Source: Lunularia cruciata
Taxonomy: Eukaryota; Streptophyta; Marchantiopsida; Lunulariales; Lunulariaceae
Assembly (NCBI GenBank): GCA_948567375.1
Contig: OX419760.1
Location: 10,664,001 to 10,728,000, forward strand
DNA: 64,000 nucleotides
Direction: 5' to 3'
The stretch's first letter is position 1, and every line of letters starts with the position of its first letter. The notes beneath the pieces were generated by a model, which saw only the letters and a program-made list of their open reading frames with translations, searched no databases and was not told the DNA's origin. This document shows positions 1 to 10,188 of the stretch, one piece after another. A program made the position numbers and the translations under genes.

Positions 1-616
1 CTGGAAGGTGGGGTTTCCACTAGGCGTCTTGTCAGAGAAGGTGGGAGGACAAGGGGCCCTATGCTACATCCCACCGCAAGAGATCAGCAAGGAAGACTAT
101 TTTGATAGGACCTATGTGGGAATCCAGAGTGGTAGAATTGTTTGCTTTGCACACATAGGGAGCACCTCGGGGAATTTTGCAGAAAAGAATGAAAGGGAAA
201 GAGAGAGTTCTGAAAACAGCAAGGGAAATGGATGATAGCAAGACTATCATTGGAGTGTTGGAGGATTGGGGAGAAGGCAATGCAGTCCAAAAGGTGATTA
301 GGGCAATGGAGAAAGGAGAACCCGTGATCGAAATAGGAAAGGAACTTCATGAAGCACTTTCAGAGTTGGTTCATGGAGTGGAGTGTAACACCAAGTACAA
401 AACAATGGACAAGAAGGTTTGTCCTGTTGCTGTCTCATTGCCAGTGGATGCTTTTGAGTTGCTGCGTAGGACTAGAGAGGAACCAAGATTGAGACAAGAA
501 AGGGATATCGGTCATTCATTTACTAAAGAGACCTTGACTGAACTTACAATTGGAGGGGATGGTTTGCTCACAGAGGTTGAGCGCCATGCATTTAAGGAGA
601 TGATTAGTAAGTGTGG

Positions 617-1554
617 GAAAAAGCTTTTGCTTTCAAGATTGGGGAGATCAGGTGTGCAAACCCACAAGAAGTCACACCAATGATAATTTTCACAGTTCCT
701 CATGTACCATGGGATTTGAGACCAATACCAATGCCGAAGGCGCTTCTGCCCTAGCTGACGGAACTATTGAACGAGAAAGTTCAAGCAAAGATTTTAGAAC
801 CATCAGAAGCGCCATACTCAAATTGTTGGTTCATAGTCCAGAAGAAGAACAATAAGTTGCGGTTTATATAGGATATGCAACTGCCAAATAAGGTAACCAT
901 CCAAAATTCTGGTGTAGGATTGGTTGTGGATGGATTTGCTAAGGAGTTTGTAGGGAGGGCAATCTACTCTATAGGAGATTTGTATTCAGGTTATGATCAG
1001 TTTCAGCTTGCTGAAGGGAGCCAAGACATAACCATGATGCGAACACCATTAGGGCTGATGCGTATGTGTACTCTTCCAATGAGGGCTACTTACTCTATGG
1101 CACATATGCAAAGTGTTATGAATCAAATCCTGCAGTCCTTTATCCCTGAGAAAACCCGTCCATTCCTGGATGATATACTTGTCAGGGGCTGCACAGAGAG
1201 CAAGAAGGATGAGACCTTGATGAATGGCGGCATTAGAAGGTTTGTTTAGGATCACATTTAAGATGTGGAAGTGATACTGAGAAGATTGATGGAAGCGGGG
1301 GTGAATCTCTCTAGGAAGAAGTTGGCATTTGGACTTGGAGAGATCCTTGTAGTGGGACACCTGTGTGGCTTATATGGAAGGAAGCCAAATCTGGAGAAGG
1401 TGGACATTATCCGGAGGATCAAGGACTGTTCCTTGGTTCAGGAGGTAAGACGGTTGTTAAGAGCATGTGTCTTCTACCGTATCTGGATCCCACATTTTGG
1501 TCATGTTGCAGAGCCACTCTACAAGCTTTGAGGAAAAGGATCAGGTTTGTCTAG
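617..1554 (+). pseudogene. Ty3/gypsy reverse transcriptase fragment
   Basis: Translation in several frames gives a recognisable reverse transcriptase. PHVPWDLRPIPMPKA lies near 695, then SGYDQFQLAEGS and MRTPLGLMRMCTLP near 990-1080, then FLDDILV near 1165, which is the catalytic box with F in place of Y. LVVGHLCG and FYRIWIPHFGHVAEPLY follow at 1350-1520. Frame changes occur near 615 and after 1249, and stops interrupt it at about 752 and 870. The order matches the palm and thumb of gypsy enzymes. It cannot give an active enzyme. Confidence 0.8.
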
Positions 1555-1559
1555 AGACC

Positions 1560-2096
1560 GGAACATTTGGTTGCTATGGCAAAATTGAAGAAAGCACTTC
1601 AAAACCCGCTTGTGCTCCACCCGCTTGACTACCGCTGTGGGCGACCAATCATAGTTACGGTTGACTCAAGTCCCTATGCTACTGGTTGGGTTGTGGGCCA
1701 AGACAATGAAAATGGCAGCAATTTGTAGCTAGGTTTGGAGCAAGGATCTTCACGGAACGGCAACGGAGGTATCCTCAGATCAAACGGGAATTGTGGGGTG
1801 CCAAGATAGCGCTAAGACAAAATAGGAATTGCCTAATTGGTATCTATATCATCCTAGAGACAGATTGCTTGCCATTGCTAGGAATGGTGGCCAATTGTGA
1901 CACTACAAACATTGCCATGTTGCGATGGATAGCATTCATTTGGATGTTTAACCCAGAGCTTAGGTACACAGTTGGAAAAGACAATCCCATGGCTGATATG
2001 CTGTCTAGAGCATGTTATGAAGAAGTTGGGAATGACTGTATGGTGGATGTGCATGAAGTGGGTTTGAACTTACCCTTTAGAGAAGAACTATACTAG
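1560..2096 (+). pseudogene. Ty3/gypsy RNase H fragment
   Basis: A broken RNase H follows the reverse transcriptase. VTVDSSPYATGWVVGQD near 1660-1705 holds the first catalytic aspartate. LETDCLPLLGMVA near 1855-1890 corresponds to the TDH-type motif. VGKDNPMADMLSR near 1970-2010 corresponds to the last aspartate. A stop at about 1727 and a frame change before 1791 disrupt it. In an intact element it would degrade the RNA strand during reverse transcription. Confidence 0.75.
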
Positions 2097-2239
2097 GATG
2101 ATCTTCTAATTGTTGGAAAGTATCGTAGTTCTCTAGAGAGGAACCCCGAATGTGCCAGAGAAGAGTTTGAGAAGATTAGAAGGAGATCCAAGAAATTTCT
2201 ATTGAAGGACGGGTTTCTCTGGCGAAGGCCCAAGGGTAG

Positions 2240-3089
2240 CTTTGGAGTTCCACTATGAGTGTTGGGAGATGAAGAAACGAAGTAGAGAGTGCCACAAGAG
2301 TTGCATGATGTGGATGCTGCCGGACATCGTGGGGTTTAGGGGACATACGAGCACATCCGGGGTTTGTACTGGTAGCCAAGTATTTATACAGAGGTATGAA
2401 GGTATATGGAAACCTATGAAGTTTGTCAGATCTACTCCAAGGTAAGGCACAGAGATGGGTTGAAACCCACTTACCCTCTGAGCCTTCATTTTTAGTGGGT
2501 TTTGGACTTGGTTCATATGCCCTTAGGAGTCCGGGGAGCTAAATATCTAGTACTAGCTAGGGAAGATCTGTCTAATTATGTGGAAGGAAGAGCGTTGTCG
2601 TCTACACATACCCAACAGGTGTGTTGGTTTGTCTTAGAGGATATCATTGCTAGGCACGGATGTTTCTACCAAATGAGGGCATATCGAGGAGAGTTGGATG
2701 CATGGGAAGCAGCTGACTTCTTTGCTAAGTTCAACATCAAACTGAACCTGAGTACTGCCTACAATCTGGAAGCCAACGGTAAGAGTGAACAAGGTTATCC
2801 GCCAATCATGAATTCTTTGGTGAAGGCTTGCCAAGGTGAGACATACAGATGGCCTGATTTGCTGCCCTTAGCACTTATGGCTGATAGGTTGACTTGCAGC
2901 CCCCTGACTGGAATGCCGCCTACTGAATTAGTATCAGGGCACTTACCTATTATGCCTATGGAGGAGGACATTGTTAGTTGGAGAACTATTCAGTGGGAGG
3001 ATAACGTGTCTATAGAGGAATTGATTTTGTGCAGAATTGAGCACTTTAACCTGACATCACATTCCGCTCCGCCGAGTTCAACAAATTGA
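2240..3089 (+). pseudogene. Ty3/gypsy integrase fragment
   Basis: The zinc-binding half is scrambled at 2270-2440. The catalytic core reads in one frame from 2502: LDLVHMPLGVRGAKYLVLAR holds the first acidic residue, and ANGKSEQGY near 2775 holds the catalytic glutamate. Where the middle aspartate is expected the sequence reads RAYRGELDAWEA, so that residue seems replaced by tyrosine. This is my alignment by eye. The frame ends at 3089 before any C-terminal domain. Inactive remnant. Confidence 0.75.
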
Positions 3090-3887
3090 GCCCAAGGTAG
3101 AAGTGTGCTGCAAACGGCACAATCTAATGTGGAGGTGACTTATCCCACAGATTCCACACCATTTGCTCATTCTCCCGTGAAAACACCTCGCCCAATTTGT
3201 AGGCTCTCCTGCAAACAACTTATGGAAGAACACCGCTTGGTGTTTCATCAGATAAGTCGTTCTCTCCGGCTTCAAAATTGCCATGAGAACACTCACGATC
3301 CTTCTCTTCACTGGATCCTTGTAACTCTCAACCTTGTACCCATTCTTTGTTCTCTTTGACGAGAAGGCATCTCTCACCTCCTGAGTTTCTTGGGCTATCT
3401 CTCCTTTCCCCAAGAACATGGCTCCCTACTCCGAGCCCGCCTCCTTCCCGAGTACGAGTCTCCAATCTGACTTTGTCCAGCAAGCCGGATTTCCTCTCTT
3501 CCCTTCTTCCTTGGGTCCATCGAGACACTTACTCTTGATGATTTCTGTCATGAATCTTGGAAAACTTACGTTCCAATTCCATGCCAAAAAGGTGATCTGA
3601 AGTCGGCTCAAGACTTTGATCCTTGCTATCACATCTAATCTCCGAATCGCATGATTTCTCATTGTGAATTCGGAGATCTTCTTCCCTCCTCCCATCTCTT
3701 CTACTTTCTCACTTTCTCTCGATTTCACTCTTGCGACTTCTTCCTTATGCACTAACACGAGTCCAACTCTATTTCCCTTTCCCCGATCACCTGCAAGACG
3801 ACTCCTCAACGGCGAAGGACAATTCCTCAACATTTTGTCGTTGCAGTTTTGATTTTTATAGAGTTGGACTTCTTTGTTCTTCATCAC
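3078..3887 (-). pseudogene. Minus-strand reading-frame pair, unrecognised
   Basis: Two minus-strand frames follow each other: 3426-3887 (about 153 codons) and 3078-3419 (about 113 codons). Both are rich in lysine, arginine and glutamate, with stretches such as RRIVSVLMAILKPERT and VFFHKLFAGEPTNWARCF. They may be one broken gag-like protein of the minus-strand retroelement whose other parts lie at 4230-6720, cut by the plus-strand relic ending near 3090. I do not recognise a family. The low complexity means the frame could be partly accidental. Confidence 0.3.
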
Positions 3888-4300
3888 TTTGAGTTTCTAC
3901 CAAGAAATCACACCTCCTGCATGCACCTGTCACTGTCAATCAACCTTTGCGCGTATGAGCTGCCAATTTTGAAACGGCCCCTTCTTGAATTTCTCGCCTC
4001 GACGAAAGGTTGTTAGACTGTCTTTGCCTCGGGTTGAGCTCCCTCCCGATCCGAAGACAATTTACTTCATATTGTATGCTGACATGGCATTTCCGAGTAC
4101 TTTGCCTTATGACCCGAAGTCCTTTTACTTCGGGTTTCATACCAAAGACTCTTTTCTTCGCCTTCTTCGGCCATACAAGCGCAATCCGACTTCTCTATAC
4201 ACTTCTTCTCCTTTATTCTGAAAAAAACAAAAAATGTGTGCACCACACTTGCCTTCTCTCCTGCTCAGACCCTACTGATCTTCCGAAACTCCTCGCTGTC
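3888..4300. other. Non-coding retroelement-type DNA, no gene seen
   Basis: No convincing coding region. On the minus strand the segment looks like the leader of the reading-frame pair at 3078-3887. The part near 4256-4285, read on the minus strand, matches plus-strand sequence near 11046-11085 (the motif GATCAGTAGGGTCTGAGCAG). This ties it to the repeat family at 10189-11430. Confidence 0.5.
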
Positions 4301-4304
4301 TAAA

Positions 4305-4800
4305 ACCCTTTGAGGTTTCTATTCATGCAAAAACCTTTGTTATTTCTCTATCTCTCTCTTCCCTGCAAAAACCCTTTCAGATTTTTCTTTTCCTGCCAAG
4401 CCCTTTGATATTTCTCTTTGTTTTTCCAACTCTTCTATAATTCTTCTTCCTCTTCACTTCTTTGTCCTGCCAAGCCAAAACCCTTTTGATAATTCTCTCT
4501 TCCTCTTCACTCCTCTGTCCTACCAAAACCCTTTGAGATTTCTCTATCCTGCAAAAACCCTTTGATAATTCTCTCTTCCTCTTCACTTCTTTGGCCTGCC
4601 AAGGCAAAACCCTTTCGATAATTCTCTCTTCCTCTTCACTCCTCAGTCCTACCAAAAACCCTTTGAGGTTTCTCTGTCCTGCCAAAACCAATCGATAATT
4701 CTCTCTTCCTCTTCACTACTCTGTCCCACCAAAAAACCCTTTGAGATTTCTCTGTCCTGCCAAAACCCTTTGAGATTTCTCTGCCCTGCATTTCTCTCGA
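4305..4800. repeat. Pyrimidine-rich minisatellite
   Basis: An irregular tandem array of units roughly 55 to 90 bases long, built from two alternating motifs. One is CCAAAACCCTTTGAGATTTC with TCTGTCCTGCC, the other is GATAATTCTCTCTTCCTC with TTCACT. At least six copies of each are visible with small changes. On the minus strand it is purine-rich and spuriously open as a Lys/Glu/Arg-rich frame. It occupies the outer flank of the minus-strand copy of the inverted pair, as the array at 10189-11430 does for the plus-strand copy. Confidence 0.85.
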
Positions 4801-5035
4801 CCCAATTCTCCTGTCCTTTTAATCCACCCTACTGCCCTCTCTCCATTCAAAGATTTTCCTCCCATTTTCCTGTCCACCTGTCACACCTCTATCACACTTC
4901 TCTCCTCTCCTGTGGGAAAAAAATCCCCTTTTTCCATTGTCTGTCCCTGCCTTCTCAAAAGCCTCTTTGAGAATTCCCTTCATAGATCAAACACTCCCAA
5001 CCAAGATTTTCAGGAAATTCCCAAAGGGATTTTAT

Positions 5036-5160
5036 TGCTCAAAACACTAACTAAAATACTCACATGAGACTTATTTGCTCAAATGGCACTAGACTAAATA
5101 CTCTCTCAAGATTTACTTTGCTCAAATGACACTAAGTAAATATTCCTGAGATTCTAGTTC
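5036..5160. repeat. Short tandem repeat, about 57-bp units
   Basis: Three degenerate copies of a unit containing TTGCTCAAATGGCACTA and AAATACTC follow each other. They sit between the minisatellite and the integrase tail, probably inside an LTR of the minus-strand element. The surrounding 4800-5436 shows no gene. Confidence 0.6.
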
Positions 5161-5436
5161 CATAAACAAGTCATGTGTCGGTGTATCACAAAGTTGAGCT
5201 CCAAGTGTCGTGTAACACAAAGAAACTCTCAATATTAAGTATTATAAAGGGAAACTCTAGAGCTCACCAAATAGCACCAACTCTCTATGAATCAGTTCCC
5301 CGATGACATTCACCCCCACCAATCCTGTGCAGCCACCGGTCTGCACCAACAAGTTCAGAATGTAAAACTTCTAGTTTCCTTCCGTGGCACCCTCTGAACC
5401 ATCTTTATGGTCTTTTCCTCCTCTAGTTCCCGATTT

Positions 5437-5603
5437 CTATTTGAAAAGTTTAACCCTTTTTCTTGCATATGGCAGACAATGTTCAGTACCATCTAGCTCT
5501 CGCACACTATAGGTGGCATTCTTGTGAACTTTGGTAACAACAAATGGACCATGCCAACGGCGGGCAAACTTCTTGAGGGTCAAATGCTGTACGTCTAGGA
5601 TGT
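5437..5603 (-). pseudogene. Gypsy integrase C-terminal tail
   Basis: Read on the minus strand this encodes KKFARRWHGPFVVTKVHKN followed by YSVRELDGTEH and RKRVKLFK. This is the GPF/Y-type module that closes many Ty3/gypsy integrases, including the terminal basic tail just before the stop. Upstream, near 5604, the coding similarity stops and the frame enters the inverted-repeat arm. The tail is therefore joined to non-coding DNA rather than to an integrase core. This is a rearranged fragment. Confidence 0.75.
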
Positions 5604-6720
5604 TTGTGACAACCCGGCAAATATCACTTTTGCGGTAATCGGGTAAGTAAAGTTCGTTCCCGCAGAGATATGAGTCAGAAATGTCCAAATACGAAGCAAA
5701 GTAACAATTTCAGTTCTTCTTGAGTTCTTCTTTAGTCTCTCAGGTAGAAACCACACCCAGAAGAGAGTAACAAGCACTGACTTGCAGTCTTGTCACAAAT
5801 TCACACTCCTTAATCACAACTCCATCAAATCTTTCCAAAAAATCTTGATTGTGATGATTCAGGCTCTCCCAAAAACGGCACTTCACTGCAAAATGACTTC
5901 ACCTCAGAATTGTGTTCCACCCCTCCACTGAAGGCACAACTTCCTTGATCGAAATTGCTTCACATCAACTTCGCACTGCACTCACAAATGTAGAATACTA
6001 CCAACACTACAATTCCTCTCAGATCTGTCAAGGCATTGCTTCGATTGCACTTTACTCAGGATCAAACACCCAGAATGAAGATCAAGGCTGTGGAATCCAA
6101 CATCCAACAAGCACTCTGACTTGCACTTTGAATTTTTCCAAACATTCACAAACACAATTGCAAAGTTGATACTCGGAATCAAGCTCAAGCGACGAGCACT
6201 GCTTTACAGCACTTCGCTTTATCTATTCTCAGAAATAATGAGCACTGAACAACAATTTCCTGCGAATGCCACTCTTAAGTAGTGAAGCAATCGACAGTTC
6301 TAACAACTATACCATTTCTACAACAACTGTTCCAACCTGCAGATCCGAAATGACAATGCACCTCTTCATATCTGCCCCTTCAAATCTCAAATCGGTTACT
6401 AATCCGATCCGATGTCTACTTCTTCTTCAGCTTTCAAACCCGAACCCAAAGTAATCTTACTTCCTACTACTCTGTCCTCGGGTTTCACATCTCCTACTTC
6501 CTCCACTAATTCTAACATTTCTCCTTCCTGATATGAAATTCCTATCATAGTTAAGCCTTCTAAATCTCTATCTCCCGACCCACTCTTCTCTAAAGTGTCA
6601 AATGTCAAATCCGAAGACACCTGCATTTCTATCTCTCTTACCTCGGGTTTCACTACTATCAATTCCTTTACTAATTCTAATGTGTCATTGTCAAAAATTG
6701 TAATTGAAAGCATGGATACA
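5604..6720 (-). repeat. Left arm of inverted repeat (minus-strand copy)
   Basis: The reverse complement of this segment matches about 9070-10183 nearly throughout. Both arms include the last part of a coiled-coil coding region, its stop, and about 790 bases of following non-coding DNA ending in GGGTTGTCACA. One clear anchor is a short frame at 5982-6188 (minus) that reads almost the same as one at 9600-9806 (plus). The arms diverge from a centre near 7000-7500. The terminal CA is compatible with an LTR end, but I cannot prove LTR status. Confidence 0.85.
6399..6713 (-). pseudogene. C-terminal fragment of acidic coiled-coil protein (minus copy)
   Basis: About 104 codons, homologous to the end of the plus-strand frame at 7582-9387. 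Both contain LELVEEV/LDLVEEV, VKPED/LKPEE, VVGSKIT and a terminal DIGS, and stop at the same place. Upstream of 6713 the similarity fades, though acidic coding-like sequence persists to about 6990. It is a truncated second copy lying in the left arm of the inverted repeat. Confidence 0.7.
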
Positions 6721-7581
6721 CTATCTACACCTTCAATTTATAACCCACTTTCCCCTAATCACTCATGTTACTAACCCAAAGACACTTACAGTCTGATCCT
6801 GCACTTCGGGTTTATTCACTACTGCTATTTCTCCTTCAATTCAGGTTCCATCTTCAATTAGAACTGAAATTGAAGTCATGTGTATCCTAACTATCTTCTT
6901 TCTCTACTCTAACTTCCTCTGATCCCTCTCGCAAAACTCCCGAAGTCACCTTCACTGCACTCCAAGGTTTGGCTACCTCTGATTTAGTCATTTTCATCTT
7001 GAGGCAAAGTCTCATGACCCGAAGTCATGTAAACCCGAAGTACAAAGTATGAAGTCCGAAGTACGAAGTCACATTGACCCGAAGACACTTTGACCCAAAG
7101 TACATCTACTCCCAAAACTTTAAATGCTTGTAACTTCTACAGACCTTCAAACTTTGCGATTTTGGTGGCAATGGAAAGCCCTGAACGAGACGTTTCCAAC
7201 GAGATATAGCACGCTTGATTTGGACTTATGGTCATTGAGATATGGCCCCCGCAAGAAACCTGACCTGCAACTTCTATTTCTCCTTCGGCGTCTGCCCTCC
7301 TTAACGTCTGCTCCGAGTTTTTCCCTCCTCTGACACAAAGTAAGCTTCTTCGGGTCTGATCCAAACCAAGCCATTCTTCCTCTTACATGAAGTCAATTTC
7401 CTCGGGTTTGATCAAATCACAAGTTTACACTCATTTCTTCTCCATTTGGTTTCAATTTGGTTTCAGCAAGGCACTTCTTCTTCAAAACTCGTCCAAAATG
7501 AAAAATGTGGGTACCACAATGTTATCAAAAATCAACACCCAGTCCCCTTCATTGATAGGCACCAGTAGCAGTCGGTGAGTC
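6721..7581. other. Centre of the inverted pair; no clear gene
   Basis: No supported gene. At 7010-7105 a cluster of short direct repeats of CCGAAGT / GAAGTAC occurs. The rest is retroelement-like, and the last bases before 7582 run into the coiled-coil frame without a visible promoter. Confidence 0.5.
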
Positions 7582-9387
7582 TTGTCAAAGTATACCGTGT
7601 CGCACTTCCATCCTGATGTACGGAAGGAGGTCAATGTCGAGGAGCAGCAATATATTCACCAAATCCGGAGCACGGACAACTACTACGCAAAGACAGGGAA
7701 AAACATGGAGGTCATAGTGAGTACCCCAACGAAGAAGAGGACTCGGCAAGCAGAAGCCGAAGAAAGCAAGAAACCTCGGAAGATGTAGAGAAGTAACCCG
7801 AGGCGAGGAATGGTGGTAATTGAGTCAAAAGATGAAGACTCAGAAGGCGAGGCCGAGCTCAAAACAGAGGACTCAAAACATGAGGAGGAACCTGAGCTGA
7901 CACTGCAGAGCGAAGATACGAGCAGTAATAGTGAAGACGGTGGAGAGATGACCTCGGCGCCAGCGGCTGAAGAATACGAAGAAGAAGTGCAAGCCGAGGT
8001 AGAAGCCAAAGACAATACAGCGCTGGAAGACAAAGTACCGGTGCCAGAGGACAAGAAGATCGCAGTACAGCAAGGAGTTTGCTCGCGACGAGAGGCAAAG
8101 TGTGAGGCGAGGCCGAGTAGAGTGAAGGTAGAGGTAGAAGAAAGCTCGGGCAGTGAGGCATCAATCCCAAAACAAAGACTCCAAAGAAGAAGGTGAGTAT
8201 TAGGAGAACACGAGGAGAAAAGAGAGACCACTCCGCGGGAGGAAGAAGTTGCTAGTGATGGAGTGGAGTCCCTGCGAGAGGTAGTGTGCCCGTTGTTGGT
8301 AAAGTTGGAGCACAAGAAGAAGGAGATGCAGTTGACTTGTCCCGAGGTAAAGACTGTATTGCAGGTGGTAGCAAGATTAGAAGAAGAGAACTCGGAGTTG
8401 AAGAGGAGTGTAACCCGAGGTGAGGAGGAGAGAGAAGTACTGTAAGCAGAGGCAATAGAGAGAAGTCAGGTAATTGGAGACCTGAAGAGGGAAGTGAGCT
8501 ATTGAGAAGATCTTGCGAGGAAGAGTGACATCGCACGAGAGAGACAGGTAGCTGAATACAAAATCTTGAAGCAGCAATTTGTTGATTCAAGAGTAGAGCT
8601 TATTCATGCTATGGCGAGGGTAGCAGCAAAGGATCAAGAGCTTGATAGAATGATGGAGAGTATGGAGGAGAAGAAGCAACTCTGGCAACGAGAGCTGGCT
8701 GTGCGGTATAGAGAAGAAGAGAGATTACAAGAGTTACTTCGTAATCAGGAAGAGAAGATTGAACAGAAGGAGAAAGAGAAGGAAGCAGTGAAAGCCGAGT
8801 TCGAGACAAAGTTGGCAATGTACCGAGAGGAATGGCTTGCAGATCGGGAACGAGAAAGGAAGACAAGATTGGAGCCATTGCAGGAGATAGTCCTCAGGGT
8901 GAACGTGATGTTAAGTACAAAGGCCAGCGTTCAAATTGAAGAAGCACGTCTGCACGAGTTGAAGTTGTTGGTGCAGGAGACAAGGCGAAGACAAGCAAAG
9001 GACACTGAGATGAATGCCTTGTTAATCAAATTAAGAACTCGTGTAGACAGAAAGGTTTTGGAGGTAGAGGATAACATTTCAATTAGATTAGACTTAGTGA
9101 AAGTAGAGCTAGAAAAACTTTGGAAAGATGTTAAAGCAAAACCCGAAGTAGATAACGTAGGAGTCCAAATGTCTTTGGAGTTGCCCTCAAAGACATTAGA
9201 GAAGATTGGGTTGGGAGATAAGGAGTTAGATAGATTACCCACTAGTGAAATTTCAGATCAGGAAAGGGAATTGTTGGATCTGGTAGAAGAAGTAGAAGAT
9301 CTGAAACCCGAGGAAAATGTAGTAGGAAGTAAGATTACTTCGGGATTGGGTTTGAAAGCCGATGACTATATAGACATCGGATCATAG
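7582..9387 (+). pseudogene. Acidic coiled-coil protein of a retroelement, four in-frame stops
   Basis: One frame runs 602 codons, broken only by stops at 7786, 8194, 8443 and 8503. The N-terminal part is basic (TPTKKRTRQAEAEESKKPRK). The next 130 residues are very acidic with Glu/Ser runs. From about 8263 to 9100 the sequence has heptad-like coiled coil, for example RLEEENSELKRSV and EEKIEQKEKEKEAVKAEF. The end is LKPEENVVGSKIT. The same tail recurs inverted at 6399-6713. I know no family for it. The setting suggests an accessory or gag-like structural protein of a retroelement. The four clean nonsense codons in an otherwise open frame point to fairly recent death. Confidence 0.65.
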
Positions 9388-10183
9388 TGGTAACAGATTT
9401 GAGATTTGAAGAGGCAGATATGAAGAGGTGCATTGTCATTTTGGATCTGCAAGTTAGAACAATTGTTGTAGAACGGTATAGTTGTTAGAACTGTCAATTT
9501 ATTCATTATTTAAGAGTGGCATTCGTAGTCAGATGTTGTTCAGTACTCATAATTTTTGAGAATAGATAAAGCAAAGTGCTGTGAAGCAGTGCTCGTAGCT
9601 TGAGCTTGATTCCAAGTATCAACGTTGTACTTGTGTTTGTGAGTGTTTGGAGAAATTCAAAGTGCAAGTCAGTGTGTTTGTTGGATGTTGGATTCCGTAG
9701 CCTTGATCTTCATTCTGTGTGTTTGATCCTGAGTGAAGTGCAATCGAAGCAATGCCTTGACAGATCTGAGAGGAATTGTAGTGTTGGTAGTATTCTCCAT
9801 TTGTGAGTGCATTTGCGAAGTTGATGTGAAGCAATTTTGATCAAGGAAGTTGTGCTTTCAGTGGAGGGGTGGAACATAATTTTGAGGCGAAGTCGTTTTG
9901 CAGTGAAGTGCCGTTTTTGGGAGAGCCTGAATCATCACAATCAAGATTGTTTGGAAAGATTTGATGAAGTTGTGATTAAGAAGTGTTACTTTGTGACAAG
10001 ACTGCAAATCAATGCTTGTTACTCTCTTTTGGGTGTGGTTTCTACTTGAGAGATTAAAGATGCAACCAAGAAGAATTGAAATTGTTACTTTGCTTTGTAT
10101 TTGACCAATTCTGAATCGTATCTCTGCGGGAACGAACTTTAGTTACCCAATTACCGCAAAAGTGATATTTGACGGGTTGTCAC
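9070..10183 (+). repeat. Right arm of inverted repeat (plus-strand copy)
   Basis: Partner of 5604-6720 in opposite orientation. Homology starts within the coiled-coil tail and continues through about 796 bases after the stop at 9387, ending at GGGTTGTCACA (10183). Immediately beyond this end the two copies differ. Here a minisatellite begins, whereas the left copy enters the integrase tail. Confidence 0.85.
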
Positions 10184-10188
10184 AGCAA

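Larger units (their letters stand above)
1..3090 (+). mobile_element. Decayed Ty3/gypsy retrotransposon relic
   Basis: The stretch carries, in order on the plus strand, pieces of reverse transcriptase, RNase H and integrase from one Ty3/gypsy-type polyprotein. They are spread over several frames with many stops and frameshifts. No LTR is visible on either side, so both ends are lost or lie outside the window. The left part (177-683) encodes a leader to the reverse transcriptase that I cannot assign to a named domain. The protein style, with the motif SGYDQFQLAEGS, is unlike the gypsy element at 32767-42653, so this is a different and much older family. Certainly a non-functional fossil. Confidence 0.85.

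Noticed and set aside
7683-8315. A 210-codon Ser-rich minus-strand frame
   Set aside because: It is the antisense shadow of the acidic Glu/Ser-rich part of the coiled-coil frame.
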